Assembly (NCBI RefSeq): GCF_042648445.1
Contig: NZ_JBHRYB010000003.1
Span: forward strand, 62,001-126,000
From: Bacterioplanoides pacificum
GTDB lineage: Bacteria > Pseudomonadota > Gammaproteobacteria > Pseudomonadales > Oceanobacteraceae
Length of the DNA: 64,000 nt
Direction of reading: 5' to 3'
Shown here: positions 15,472 through 25,174 of the stretch, in pieces
How positions within the stretch are numbered: position 1 is the first letter of the stretch
Layout: every line of letters begins with the position of its first letter
Notes under the pieces: generated by a model
Databases searched by the model: none
Told to the model about the DNA's origin: nothing
What the model saw: only the letters and a program-made list of their open reading frames with translations
Program-made: the position numbers and the translations under genes

Positions 15472-17733
15472 TCAGTCGTCTTTGCGCACCACTTCCATGG
15501 CATCGACATTCTGGAAGCCCCGTGGCAATTTATTACCCCGACGGCCACGTTCACCCTGGTAATGCTCAAGATCGGCAAACTTCAGTTTCATATGGCGTTT
15601 ACCGGCGTACACCAGCAGAGTGTCGTCTTCATTGAAGGCGACACAGGCGACCATCAACTCCTCCCGGGCAGCCGCTTTGGCGGCGTTAATGTTGATCATT
15701 TTGTTGCCTTTGCCACGCGCCATCAGCGGCACATCCGCCGCCGGGAACACCAGCATACGACCTTCGTTGCTGACCGCTGCAATCCAGCTTTTCTCCGGGT
15801 TGATAATCCTGGCAGGCACCAGCACCCGGGCGTTATCCGGCACGGTCAGCAGGTTTTTACCGGCTTTGTTTTTGCTCTGCATGTCTCCCAGGTTGGCAAT
15901 AAAGCCATAACCGGCGTCGGTTGCCATCAGATACTGATCGGAATCAGGCCCCATCACCAGACCGAGGAACTGTGCACCTGCGGGGATATTCAGGCGACCA
16001 CTTAACGGTTCACCCTGGCCACGGGCAGACGGTAAGGTGTGCGCAGCCAGTGCATAAGAACGGCCTGTACTGTCGATAAACACCGCGTTCTGATTGCTTT
16101 TACCTGGCGCAGATAACAGATATTTATCACCCGATTTATAATTCAGGTTTTCGGCATCGATATCGTGACCTTTGGCAGCCCGTACCCAGCCTTTTTCTGA
16201 TAACACCACGGTAATGGATTCCGCTGAAACCAGTTCAGTTTCAGAGAAAGCCCTGGCTTCGCCACGCACGACCACTGGCGAACGACGGTCATCGCCGTAT
16301 TTTTCAGCGTCTGCAGTTAATTCTTTTTTAATCAGGGTTTTTAACCGCCGTTCGGAGCCTAAGGTTTTTTCCAGAGTTTCGCGTTCTTTTTCCAATTCAT
16401 CCTGTTCGCCACGGATTTTCATTTCTTCCAGTTTGGCGAGGTGACGTAATTTTAATTCCAGAATGGCTTCTGCCTGAATGTCCGATACCCCAAAGCGCTG
16501 CATTAACACCGGCTTAGGTTCATCCTCAGTACGAATGATCTCGATGACTTCATCGATATTCAGGAACGCCACCAGCATACCTTCTAAGATATGCAGACGA
16601 GCCAGTACTTTATCCAGGCGATGCTGCAAACGACGGCGTACGGTCGCTGTACGGTATTCCAGCCACTCGGTTAACATCAGCTGCAGGTTTTTCACCTGTG
16701 GCCGGCCATCCAGACCAATCACGTTCATATTAACGCGATAGTTTTTTTCCAGATCGGTGGTGGCAAATAAATGCGCCATCACGGCATCACAATCAACCCG
16801 GTTTGACTTAGGTACAATCACTAACCGGGTTGGGTTTTCGTGATCCGACTCGTCGCGTAAATCCGTTACTAACGGCAGTTTTTTTGCCGTCATCTGGGCA
16901 GCAATCTGTTCCAGAATTTTTGCCCCGGATACCTGATGAGGCAAGGCCGTAATAACAATGTCGCCATCTTCCACATTATAACCGGCGCGCATTTTCACAC
17001 TGCCTTTGCCGCTGCGGTATAACTTACGCAAATCCTCCTTCGGGGTAATAATTTCTGCGTCGGTGGGAAAATCCGGTGCCTGCACGTGTTCACATAACGC
17101 GTCGATATCGGCTTTCGGGTCATCCAGTAAATGAATACAGGCACTGGCCACTTCGCGCACATTATGCGGCGGGATATCGGTCGCCATACCCACAGCAATA
17201 CCGGTGGTACCGTTTAACAGAATATTCGGCAGCCGGGCCGGTAAGGTGCTGGGCTCATCCATGGTGCCGTCAAAGTTTGGCTGCCATTCCACCGTGCCCT
17301 GGCCCAGTTCGCTGAGTAACACTTCGGCATAGCCGGCCAGTTTGGCTTCGGTATAACGCATGGCGGCAAACGATTTCGGATCATCCGGCGCGCCCCAGTT
17401 GCCCTGGCCGTCGACCAGTGGATAACGATACGAGAACGGTTGCGCCATCAGCACCATAGCTTCATAACAAGCGCTGTCGCCATGCGGGTGGTACTTACCC
17501 AACACATCACCAACCGTACGCGCCGACTTTTTATATTTAGCGGTGTGCTTCAGGCCCAGTTCGCTCATGGCGTACACAATACGACGCTGCACCGGCTTAA
17601 GGCCATCACCTACATGTGGCAGGGCACGATCGAGAATCACGTACATGGAATAATTCAGGTACGCATTTTCGGTATATTGTTTCAGCGACTGACGCTCTAC
17701 GCCGTCGTCGGTATAACTGATTTGATCCGTCAT
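15472..17733 (-). CDS. parC: DNA topoisomerase IV subunit A
   Basis: A 753-residue type IIA topoisomerase A subunit that decatenates daughter chromosomes with ParE. The N-terminal winged-helix/tower region has GKYHPHGDSACYEAMV, the quinolone-resistance-determining region with the wild-type Ser and Glu (Ser87/Glu91 here, equivalent to E. coli 80/84). The active-site Tyr127 is in MRYTEAKL. The C-terminal half has degenerate beta-pinwheel repeats, and its length is the ParC one, about 750 residues; GyrA is longer. Three small genes lie between it and parE. Confidence 0.96.
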   Translation of the reverse strand: MTDQISYTDDGVERQSLKQYTENAYLNYSMYVILDRALPHVGDGLKPVQRRIVYAMSELGLKHTAKYKKSARTVGDVLGKYHPHGDSACYEAMVLMAQPFSYRYPLVDGQGNWGAPDDPKSFAAMRYTEAKLAGYAEVLLSELGQGTVEWQPNFDGTMDEPSTLPARLPNILLNGTTGIAVGMATDIPPHNVREVASACIHLLDDPKADIDALCEHVQAPDFPTDAEIITPKEDLRKLYRSGKGSVKMRAGYNVEDGDIVITALPHQVSGAKILEQIAAQMTAKKLPLVTDLRDESDHENPTRLVIVPKSNRVDCDAVMAHLFATTDLEKNYRVNMNVIGLDGRPQVKNLQLMLTEWLEYRTATVRRRLQHRLDKVLARLHILEGMLVAFLNIDEVIEIIRTEDEPKPVLMQRFGVSDIQAEAILELKLRHLAKLEEMKIRGEQDELEKERETLEKTLGSERRLKTLIKKELTADAEKYGDDRRSPVVVRGEARAFSETELVSAESITVVLSEKGWVRAAKGHDIDAENLNYKSGDKYLLSAPGKSNQNAVFIDSTGRSYALAAHTLPSARGQGEPLSGRLNIPAGAQFLGLVMGPDSDQYLMATDAGYGFIANLGDMQSKNKAGKNLLTVPDNARVLVPARIINPEKSWIAAVSNEGRMLVFPAADVPLMARGKGNKMININAAKAAAREELMVACVAFNEDDTLLVYAGKRHMKLKFADLEHYQGERGRRGNKLPRGFQNVDAMEVVRKDD

Positions 17734-17875
17734 AAGACTCGCAGTTCTGTCCAGCTTCGGTTCTGCCCGCAGTATCAGGGCATCGGAAAAGTTGCCACAG
17801 ATTGTGACCCACTAACCCGAGAAGGACAATGCTAAAACGATGATTCAGGCGGCAGAAGGCAGAACGGTGAGGAAT

Positions 17876-17899
17876 CCCCGATAACCTCGGTTACCGGGG
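17876..17899. repeat. Hairpin downstream of small lipoprotein operon
   Basis: CCCCG.TAACC-TC-GGTTA.CGGGG makes an imperfect G/C-rich stem 24 nt after the last lipoprotein stop. There is no T-run, so termination here would be weak. Confidence 0.4.
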
Positions 17900-17922
17900 C
17901 AAACACACAAACGGCTGGCGGC

Positions 17923-18237
17923 TTATTGGGTGCAGATGGCTTCCATGCGGATTTTATTGGTCCAGTGCATAAAGCCATGACTGGTGGAGTATTGGGTCGC
18001 GATTGCACCAATACGACCCGGGCATTGTTGCTTCAGGTCGGCATAAGCCTGATCGACGTAATCGGTATCAAACACAAATCCCAACACCACGGATTGTTCG
18101 CTGGTCATCACCACAGTACGGGTATTCGTTGCCTGGCTTAAACCGGCATCAACATCACTGATATACTGCTGATGAATAGAATGTGTACAACCGCCCGCCA
18201 GCAGAGAGCTTAAGGCGATAGTGATTAAACGTTTCAT
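17923..18237 (-). CDS. Small lipoprotein, paralogue 3
   Basis: A 104-residue lipoprotein with signal MKRLITIALSSLLAGGC. The mature part ends in a pattern shared with the next two genes: a hydrophobic F.TDYVDQAYADLKQQCPG stretch, then beta segments and a final EAICTQ. The two Cys residues (in QQCPG and AICTQ) are probably disulfide-bonded. The frame reads back to 18348, but the ATG at 18237 has AAGGGGTG upstream and the lipobox directly after. It starts 2 nt after the preceding stop. Function unknown. Confidence 0.75.
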   Translation of the reverse strand: MKRLITIALSSLLAGGCTHSIHQQYISDVDAGLSQATNTRTVVMTSEQSVVLGFVFDTDYVDQAYADLKQQCPGRIGAIATQYSTSHGFMHWTNKIRMEAICTQ

Positions 18238-18239
18238 TT

Positions 18240-18545
18240 TCACCCCTTCTGGCAATACGCCGTGGCGATCACTTCGCGTTTGACCACCAGCAAATAGACG
18301 GTGTTCTGGAACTTGGTTAACACCCCGTCCAGCTTGCCACCCTGGCACTGGTTGCGCAGATCATTTACCGCTTCATCAACAAAATCGTTATCAAAAGCGA
18401 TACCAAGAATCGCCCAATGATCGGCGGAAGCACGCACTTCGTTATTGCGTTCAGCCGGAACCTGAGTCAGGGATACCGAATTGAGGCTGACACAACCGGT
18501 TAACGCCACAGACAATAATAAAAAAACAAATATACGTTGAAACAT
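18240..18545 (-). CDS. Small lipoprotein, paralogue 2
   Basis: A 101-residue lipoprotein (MFQRIFVFLLLSVALTGC, lipobox LTGC). It resembles its downstream neighbour: AILGIAFDNDFVDEAVNDLR matches VVLGFVFDTDYVDQAYADLK, followed by QCQGGKLDGVLTKF and a closing ATAYCQ. AAGGA is well spaced before the ATG. It sits 9 nt after gene 18555-18971, so the three form an operon. No known function; an outer- or inner-membrane lipoprotein is inferred from the signal only. Confidence 0.75.
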   Translation of the reverse strand: MFQRIFVFLLLSVALTGCVSLNSVSLTQVPAERNNEVRASADHWAILGIAFDNDFVDEAVNDLRNQCQGGKLDGVLTKFQNTVYLLVVKREVIATAYCQKG

Positions 18546-18554
18546 GATCAGTCC

Positions 18555-18971
18555 TTATTTTTCAGCGATACAAAACGCGTCGACAGCTACAATTTCGCCC
18601 GATACCGGGCCGGCAGTTTTGGCTTCACGAATAGCACGGATGCCGGTGAGTTCTCCTGACGGACATTCATTGCGCAGGAAGCTCAATAATTGTTCGGCAT
18701 AGTTTTCGTCATAAACCGGGTTACCGGTACGTGGTCCCATATTGACCAGCGCCAGAATATCGCGGATTTCTTTCCACTGCTGTGAGGTCTGGCCACGGGA
18801 TAACTGACGACCGAGTTCCGCCGATGCTGCGGCATCAAAACCGGTTTCACTGAGACGAACCGATACCGGCGTCAACGCTCCCTGACTCTGGTCGATACTG
18901 CCAATCTGAACACTATCCAGCCGGGCACAGCCGGCCATAGCAATGGCAGCAAAGATTAACAATCTTCGCAT
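18555..18971 (-). CDS. Small lipoprotein, paralogue 1
   Basis: A 138-residue lipoprotein (MRRLLIFAAIAMAGC, lipobox MAGC). It is longer at the N-terminal side than its two relatives, but its C-terminal part (LLSFLRNECPSGELTGIRAI, then IVAVDAFCI) has the same Cys-Pro-x-Gly and final Cys arrangement. AAAGGA precedes the ATG at 18971; an in-frame TTG lies two codons earlier. First gene of the three-gene unit, 97 nt after parE stops. Function unknown. Confidence 0.75.
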   Translation of the reverse strand: MRRLLIFAAIAMAGCARLDSVQIGSIDQSQGALTPVSVRLSETGFDAAASAELGRQLSRGQTSQQWKEIRDILALVNMGPRTGNPVYDENYAEQLLSFLRNECPSGELTGIRAIREAKTAGPVSGEIVAVDAFCIAEK

Positions 18972-19068
18972 TTGCAATTCCTTTGAAAAAAGAGGGGGGG
19001 ATGATACAGCAGAAAGCTTAATAAATACTTAATCATCAGGACCGAATGGCCCTGATGATTGACCGGCG

Positions 19069-20961
19069 TCAGGCAATTTCCACTTCGTTGCCGCGCTGTT
19101 CTAACCAGCCTTTACGGTCAGAAGCGCGTTTTTTCGCCAGCAACATATCCATTAATTCGTTGGTACCGTCACCCGGTTCCAGCGATAACTGCACCAGCCG
19201 GCGGGTGTTCGGATCCATGGTGGTTTCACGCAACTGCATCGGGTTCATTTCACCCAGGCCTTTGAAGCGCTGCACGTTAACCTTGCCGCGTTTCTTTTCT
19301 GCTTTAATGCGTTCTAACACACCGGCTTTTTCACCTTCATCCAGAGCATAATAAACATCTTTGCCGACATCGATGCGGTACAACGGCGGCATCGCCACGT
19401 ACACATGGCCGTCTGCTACCAGCTTACGGAAATGCCGCACAAACAACGCACACAACAAGGTGGCAATGTGTAAACCATCGGAATCAGCATCGGCCAGGAT
19501 GCAGATTTTGCCATAACGTAAACCGTCGAGATTATCGCTGGCCGGATCAATACCCAGTGCAATAGCAATATTATGCACTTCTTCTGAGGCCAGAATTTCA
19601 CCGGAGTCCACTTCCCAGGTATTCAGGATTTTACCACGCAGCGGCATAATGGCCTGAAATTCACGATCCCGCGCCTGCTTGGCTGAGCCGCCGGCCGAGT
19701 CCCCTTCCACCAGAAACAGCTCCGTACGTTCACCGTCCTGACCGGTACAATCGGCCAGTTTACCCGGCAAAGCCGGGCCCTGGGTGATTTTTTTACGCGC
19801 TACTTTTTTGGCTTTACGCAGCCGGCTCTGAGCACTGGAAATCGCCATTTCGGCTAATAATTCGGCATCCCGGGTGTGTTCGTTTAACCACAGAGCAAAC
19901 GAATCTTTTACCACACCGGAAATAAACGATGACGCTTCCCGCGACGACAGGCGTTCCTTGGTCTGACCGGCAAACTGAGGATCCGCGAGCTTGGCCGATA
20001 ACACATAGGAGCAACGCTCCCATAAATCATCCGGCGTTAATTTTACCCCGCGTGGTAATAAATTACGGAATTCACAAAACTCACGTAACGCATCCAGTAA
20101 CCCCGAACGGAAACCGTTAACGTGTGTTCCTCCCTGAGCGGTAGGAATCAGGTTTACATAACTTTCCTGACATAACTCACCGCCTTCCGGTAGCCACTGC
20201 ACCGCCCAGTCGACGCCTTCTGTGTCGCCGGTCATCGAGCCGGTAAAAGGTTCCTGCGGCAGAGTTTCGTAACCGGTGGAGCTGACTTTTAAATAATCGG
20301 TTAAGCCATCTTCGTAATACCATTCGGCGCTGTCTTCAGCATTCGGGGCATTAAATTTAATCCGTAACCCCGGGCATAAAACCGCTTTAGCGCGCAATAC
20401 GTGTTTCAGCCGCGGCAGCGAAAATTTCGACGAATCAAAATATTGTGCATCCGGCAGAAAACGAACACTGGTACCGCTGCGTTTTTTGCCACAGCTATCA
20501 ACCACCTGTAAGTCCAGTGCTTTATAACCGTCTTTAAAGCCAATACGCTGTACCTGACCATCGCGCCAGATGGTCACCTCCAGCACTTTTGATAAGGCGT
20601 TTACCACGGACACACCCACACCGTGCAAACCACCGGAGAACTGATAATTATCGTTGGAGAACTTACCACCGGCATGCAGCTGCGTCAGAATCAGCTCAAC
20701 CCCGGAAACACCGTGCTCCGGGTGAATATCAGTGGGCATGCCGCGGCCATCATCCAGCACTGTCATCGAACCATCGGCGTGTAACGTTACTTCAATGCTG
20801 CTGGCATGACCTGCCAGCGCTTCGTCCACCGAGTTATCAATCACCTCCTGTGCCAGGTGATTGGGGCGGGTGGTATCGGTATACATGCCAGGGCGTTTAC
20901 GAACCGGATCCAGGCCACTCAGTACTTCAATCGACGATGCGGTGTATTGTTTATTCGCCAT
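19069..20961 (-). CDS. parE: DNA topoisomerase IV subunit B
   Basis: A 630-residue GHKL ATPase/TOPRIM protein, the usual ParE length. It has VIDNSVDEALAGHA (ATP/Mg site), DDGRGMPTDIHPE, GGLHGVGVSVVNALS, TOPRIM EGDSAGGSAKQARDRE and DADSDGLHIATLL. It provides ATP-driven strand passage with ParC. The yqiA-cpdA genes upstream are the usual companions. Confidence 0.96.
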   Translation of the reverse strand: MANKQYTASSIEVLSGLDPVRKRPGMYTDTTRPNHLAQEVIDNSVDEALAGHASSIEVTLHADGSMTVLDDGRGMPTDIHPEHGVSGVELILTQLHAGGKFSNDNYQFSGGLHGVGVSVVNALSKVLEVTIWRDGQVQRIGFKDGYKALDLQVVDSCGKKRSGTSVRFLPDAQYFDSSKFSLPRLKHVLRAKAVLCPGLRIKFNAPNAEDSAEWYYEDGLTDYLKVSSTGYETLPQEPFTGSMTGDTEGVDWAVQWLPEGGELCQESYVNLIPTAQGGTHVNGFRSGLLDALREFCEFRNLLPRGVKLTPDDLWERCSYVLSAKLADPQFAGQTKERLSSREASSFISGVVKDSFALWLNEHTRDAELLAEMAISSAQSRLRKAKKVARKKITQGPALPGKLADCTGQDGERTELFLVEGDSAGGSAKQARDREFQAIMPLRGKILNTWEVDSGEILASEEVHNIAIALGIDPASDNLDGLRYGKICILADADSDGLHIATLLCALFVRHFRKLVADGHVYVAMPPLYRIDVGKDVYYALDEGEKAGVLERIKAEKKRGKVNVQRFKGLGEMNPMQLRETTMDPNTRRLVQLSLEPGDGTNELMDMLLAKKRASDRKGWLEQRGNEVEIA

Positions 20962-21021
20962 GTATATCTCTTGCTAAAGACAATCTGATCGGCCCAAGTA
21001 TAACGACCACAGGGGTAATTC

Positions 21022-23541
21022 CTAGCTCTGCTTCAGCCAGCTCAGATATTGATCAAACGGACTGGGTTTACGGTAATAGAATCCCTGTGCCAGCTGGCAG
21101 TCATGTTCTTTCAGCAGGGCTTCGACGGCGGCCGTTTCAATACCTTCGGCCACCACTCTAAGCCCCAGGCGTTTGGCCATTTCGATGGTGGTTTTAACGA
21201 TTGTCAGGTGACGACCGGAATCGTCCAGATCCGACACGAAACTTTTATCAATTTTCAGCTCGGTGAAAGGTAACTCGGCGATATAAAACAGCGAGGAATA
21301 ACCGGTACCATAATCATCAATCGCGATATTAATCCCCATCGCCGCCAACGCGTCCAGCGTATGCTGCAACAAATGAAAGTCGCTGACCGTCACCGACTCG
21401 GTTAATTCAAACGTCAGGTTCTGCAGCGGTATCGGATAGCGGCCCAGAATGGCGCGGACATTGTCCAGAAAATCCGGCTCAGCAATGTCTTTACCGCTGA
21501 TATTCAGCGACACGTTGTAATTCACAAAGCCTTCCTGGCGCAGCTGCTGCAAATGCTGACAAGCGCGATCAATGACCCATAAGGTCAGTTCATTCACAAT
21601 GCCGGTATCTTCAGCCAGCGGAATAAATTCTGACGGTGGAATAAAACCCAGCTCAGCATGATGCCAGCGTAACAACACCTCTGAACCGTCCACCCGGCCA
21701 CTGTGCAGATTGATCTGTGGCTGATGATACAACTGCAAAGCATCGTTTTTCAGTGCGGCCTGCAGCCCGGCAGCCAGCGATAAGCGTTGCGTCAGACCAT
21801 ATGCCTGATCGGCCTGGTACAGCGCCACAGGCTGATGCTGGTGCTTGGCCTGATCAAGTGCCTGCTGGGCTTGTTTCAGCACATCCGGTAATTCTTCATT
21901 GTTATGCCGGCTATACAGCGACAGACCAAAACGCAACGATAACGATACATACAGCTCACCCAATTGGGCGCCCGAGGATAATTGCTGCTGAATCGTGTGA
22001 AACAGGCTGGCAGCCAGCGCTGGCGAATAATCCAGCAGAATGACGGCCAATAAACCGTCCTTGATATGCACCACCCGCTGGGGCTTGGCGGCACAACTCT
22101 CCAGTATCAGAAAATCCGGCTGATACAGCAGTTCACGATTTATGGTTCGGGCAATCATCAGCATCAGCTCATCACTGTTACTGTTGCTGATATACGGCTG
22201 TAAACCGGAGAAGCCCACCACTTCGACTAGGCACACGGAGAACGGCTGCTCTTCCTTTACCAGGTGCTGCAGACTGGCATCCAGCAAGTTGCTGTTGGGT
22301 AAGGCGGTGCCCGGGTCGTGAGTCGCGTTAAACAAGGCCTGTTCTTTTTTAAATTGCATGCGGTTAGCCAGTGCCATCGCCATCAGTACAATTTCGCTTA
22401 AGACCCCCATCATCAGGGCATGATTAAGCAGGAAAGAGCCCTCCAGCACGCCGGTCAGCACCATCGGCTGTAACGCTCCCCCTACAATCAGTGGCACCCA
22501 GGAAACCAGGTAATAACCCGCCCAGCGATAATTAAGCCGGAACTGGCGATACAGCAACAAGACAATCAGCGGATACAACACCACCATGGCGGCAAAAAAC
22601 AGCGGTGCAGCACGATATTCCGGCAACCCCAGCGCCACGATGGCCAGCGCTACCATAAACAGCAGATAACGCTTAAACCAACGCACAATACGTTCACGGC
22701 TGTGCCACAGGCTGAAAAACAACAGCGCAAAGCTCATGGTGAAAATAACCACCAGCAGGTTCGCCGTAACAATCTGACTGCGCAACAGCCGGATCACACC
22801 TTCCGGCCAGATATAATGACCAAAACCGATCGCCACACCCAACAACATCAGGATCGAAACGATATAACTGATGTAAACCAGATAGATGCCGTCTTTCAGA
22901 CCGCTGTACAACACCAGATTATACAGCGCGATGACAATCAGAATGCCAACAAAACCTCCCCAGATCAGAAATTTCGACCGCACCAGAGCGTTAAAATCCT
23001 GCGGGGTAAACAACTGCACCGGGGTTTTGGCAATGCCCTCGGTCGCAATACGAATGTATAACTGCTGGCTGCTGCGGCCATCAAGCAACCATTCATAAGA
23101 AGGTATGGCACGCTGCTCAGCCGTCAGATCCTGTGCCTGCCAACCCAGACGGATATGTTCCGCCGCCCGTCCGTCTGCCTGACGATAAAGATCGAGTTGC
23201 TCCAGCATCGGATTGGCAAAGTGCACCACCAGAACGCGGGGATCCGCCGCGGAATTCGTCAGTGTCAGCCGTAACCAGTAGGCCTGTTGCTCGAAGCTCC
23301 AGGGAATCTCGGCAAAATCCGACTCTGCCATCAGTTGTGGTTGCTGTGCAGCTTCGCTGACTCTCACCGCTGCAGACGGGTCAAGCCAATAGCCACTGGA
23401 AATGGTGATCCCATGATCGCCACTGGTTAACGTATGGCTGAGCGGGTCAGCGATGGTACGGGCAAAATGAACGATCAGTGCCAGCAACAGCGTTAACAGC
23501 AGGCAGGCTATGCCATGTCTGAATCCATTCTGTGCACCCAT
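21022..23541 (-). CDS. 7TM-DISM receptor with degenerate GGDEF and intact EAL domain
   Basis: About 839 residues. There is a signal/anchor helix, a periplasmic 7TMR-DISM extracellular domain (residues about 40-185, with SFEQQAYWLRLTLTN and LDLYRQADG) and seven membrane helices (about 190-395). A GGDEF-like domain follows (about 410-560), then EAL (about 590-835). The GGDEF signature is lost (IKDGLLAVILLDY stands in its place), so no cyclase activity is expected. The EAL part keeps SEVLLRW, NISGKD, FELTES, IDDYGTGYSS, LKIDKSFV and VVAEGIET, consistent with an active c-di-GMP phosphodiesterase. The start is uncertain: the ATG at 23541 was chosen over the GTG at 23553, with no clear ribosome binding site for either. 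Confidence 0.88.
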   Translation of the reverse strand: MGAQNGFRHGIACLLLTLLLALIVHFARTIADPLSHTLTSGDHGITISSGYWLDPSAAVRVSEAAQQPQLMAESDFAEIPWSFEQQAYWLRLTLTNSAADPRVLVVHFANPMLEQLDLYRQADGRAAEHIRLGWQAQDLTAEQRAIPSYEWLLDGRSSQQLYIRIATEGIAKTPVQLFTPQDFNALVRSKFLIWGGFVGILIVIALYNLVLYSGLKDGIYLVYISYIVSILMLLGVAIGFGHYIWPEGVIRLLRSQIVTANLLVVIFTMSFALLFFSLWHSRERIVRWFKRYLLFMVALAIVALGLPEYRAAPLFFAAMVVLYPLIVLLLYRQFRLNYRWAGYYLVSWVPLIVGGALQPMVLTGVLEGSFLLNHALMMGVLSEIVLMAMALANRMQFKKEQALFNATHDPGTALPNSNLLDASLQHLVKEEQPFSVCLVEVVGFSGLQPYISNSNSDELMLMIARTINRELLYQPDFLILESCAAKPQRVVHIKDGLLAVILLDYSPALAASLFHTIQQQLSSGAQLGELYVSLSLRFGLSLYSRHNNEELPDVLKQAQQALDQAKHQHQPVALYQADQAYGLTQRLSLAAGLQAALKNDALQLYHQPQINLHSGRVDGSEVLLRWHHAELGFIPPSEFIPLAEDTGIVNELTLWVIDRACQHLQQLRQEGFVNYNVSLNISGKDIAEPDFLDNVRAILGRYPIPLQNLTFELTESVTVSDFHLLQHTLDALAAMGINIAIDDYGTGYSSLFYIAELPFTELKIDKSFVSDLDDSGRHLTIVKTTIEMAKRLGLRVVAEGIETAAVEALLKEHDCQLAQGFYYRKPSPFDQYLSWLKQS

Positions 23542-23614
23542 GCCGGCAACCACGGTTGTTTATGTCTGTTCAGATTAGCACAGCCTGAGGTGTGTCAGGC
23601 AATGGTCTGACCGC

Positions 23615-24223
23615 TTAACGGTCGCAGCCTGCTGCGAAGCAGAAAATAGCCGGTAAACGATCGATAAAATCCACAAAACTGTGGTTGCCACCGGCTTCCA
23701 GCCAGCTGCGGCAAGGCAGGTATTTCTCCGCCGCAAGGCGGTAATCCAGCGTTTCATCGCCGGTTTGTAACAACAACATCAGCTTATCTGGCTGCGATAG
23801 CGTCTCAACCTCCAGCGCCTGTAGCTGGTCGATGTGTTTCATTTCCAGAATATAAGTCTGGCCATCGTAGAAGTGTTGATTCGGCCCCAGGTAACGGTCA
23901 AATAACTCATAAGGTCTGACCGCCGGATTCACCAGCACGGCTTTGCAGCCGAGTTTCTGACTGAGCCAGGTGGCGTAATATCCCCCCAGGGAGCTGCCGA
24001 TAATAAACACGTCACGAATACCCGGCTGCTGCTGCAGTGCGGTCACGGCCTGTTCAGCCTGGCAGATTGCCTGCTGTGGCTCAAACGCCAGAGCGGGTAG
24101 TCGCAGCTGGTCAGCCATCCCGGACTGCTCAAAATAGTGCATCAGTTGCTGGGCTTTGGTGGAGGCGGGCGAACTTAAAAAACCGTGCAGATAAACACAG
24201 CCGATATGAGAAGGCAGTTTCAT
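23615..24223 (-). CDS. yqiA: YqiA-type esterase
   Basis: A 202-residue alpha/beta hydrolase of the YqiA/UPF0227 group, with YLHGFLSSPASTKA at the N-terminus (the family hallmark), nucleophile GSSLGGYYA, VNPAVRP and the final GGNHSFVDF with the catalytic His. E. coli YqiA is an esterase acting on short acyl esters; its physiological role is unclear. The ATG at 24223 is directly preceded by a GTG codon. It follows cpdA by 9 nt and precedes parE, the conserved order. Confidence 0.9.
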   Translation of the reverse strand: MKLPSHIGCVYLHGFLSSPASTKAQQLMHYFEQSGMADQLRLPALAFEPQQAICQAEQAVTALQQQPGIRDVFIIGSSLGGYYATWLSQKLGCKAVLVNPAVRPYELFDRYLGPNQHFYDGQTYILEMKHIDQLQALEVETLSQPDKLMLLLQTGDETLDYRLAAEKYLPCRSWLEAGGNHSFVDFIDRLPAIFCFAAGCDR

Positions 24224-24232
24224 CACTGACGG

Positions 24233-25039
24233 TCAGTACCCTTTCACCGAATAATCCACTTCGAACTCGATCCCCTCAACCCGGCTGACACCGGTATCAA
24301 TGCTGCCATCGGCATTCAGGTCGAGCCAGCGATAACCGGGGGCCAGTGAATCAATGGCAAAATCTTCGCTTTGGGGTTCAAACTGAATACAGGTGGAAGG
24401 GGTTGATAATAACCGCACCTGGCCACGCATCTGGTCGCTGTCCTGATGGACATGTCCCCAGCAAACCGCACGCACGTTGCTGTGTTTATCGATCACCCGC
24501 CACAGGTCATCCGCATTTTTAATACCGATGGTATCGATCCACTTGCAGTCCATGGCTACCGGGTGATGATGGAAACAAACCAGCGAATGCAGATCCGGCC
24601 GCTGTGCCAGTGTCTGATCGAGGAAGTCCAGCTGAGATTCCGCTAAGCGGCCATACACTTTACCCACCACCTGGGAATCGAGCATGATGATTTGCCAGTC
24701 GTCGGTGCGGATCAGCGGCTGCAGATATTCATTCCCGTCGGCGGCCTGGGCCATGTTATCAGGATCGTCGTGGTTTCCGGCAAGCCAGAAAGAAGGGCAG
24801 GAAAAATGGGTCAGTTCGCGTTGCAGATGATGATATGCCTCCAGTGACCCGTCCTGGGATAAATCCCCCGTCACCAGAAAAGCATCAATCTGGTGACGCT
24901 CTTCACGCACCAGTTCCAGCACACAACGCAGGCTGTGCAGTGTCTGCATACCCAATAAATGGCCATCCTCGGGCTCATTCAGATGAGTATCCGTGATCTG
25001 CACCAGACGCAATGGCCTCCGGTTTTTCAGCGAGAACAC
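24233..25039 (-). CDS. cpdA: 3',5'-cyclic AMP phosphodiesterase CpdA
   Basis: About 268 residues of calcineurin-like metallophosphoesterase. Metal motifs are QITDTHLN, TGDLSQDGS, LAGNHDD, VCFHHHPV and CWGHVHQD. It hydrolyses cAMP and thus damps CRP signalling. The frame begins at a GTG at 25051, one base after AGGGA and hence badly spaced. The GTG at 25039 (VFSLKNRRPLRL) fits the family N-terminus better; either is possible. It lies in the conserved parE-yqiA-cpdA-yqiB-nudF order. Confidence 0.92.
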   Translation of the reverse strand: MFSLKNRRPLRLVQITDTHLNEPEDGHLLGMQTLHSLRCVLELVREERHQIDAFLVTGDLSQDGSLEAYHHLQRELTHFSCPSFWLAGNHDDPDNMAQAADGNEYLQPLIRTDDWQIIMLDSQVVGKVYGRLAESQLDFLDQTLAQRPDLHSLVCFHHHPVAMDCKWIDTIGIKNADDLWRVIDKHSNVRAVCWGHVHQDSDQMRGQVRLLSTPSTCIQFEPQSEDFAIDSLAPGYRWLDLNADGSIDTGVSRVEGIEFEVDYSVKGY

Positions 25040-25174
25040 AGTCGTACCCACTCCCTTTTTATCGTTAGTATTTCCACTTTATACGAGCGACGCGCGCCAC
25101 GACAGAGAAAAGTTTCACAAAAACTTACCTGACACAGCCGCTTTTACTGCTTTTTACAGTTCTATCAATATCTT

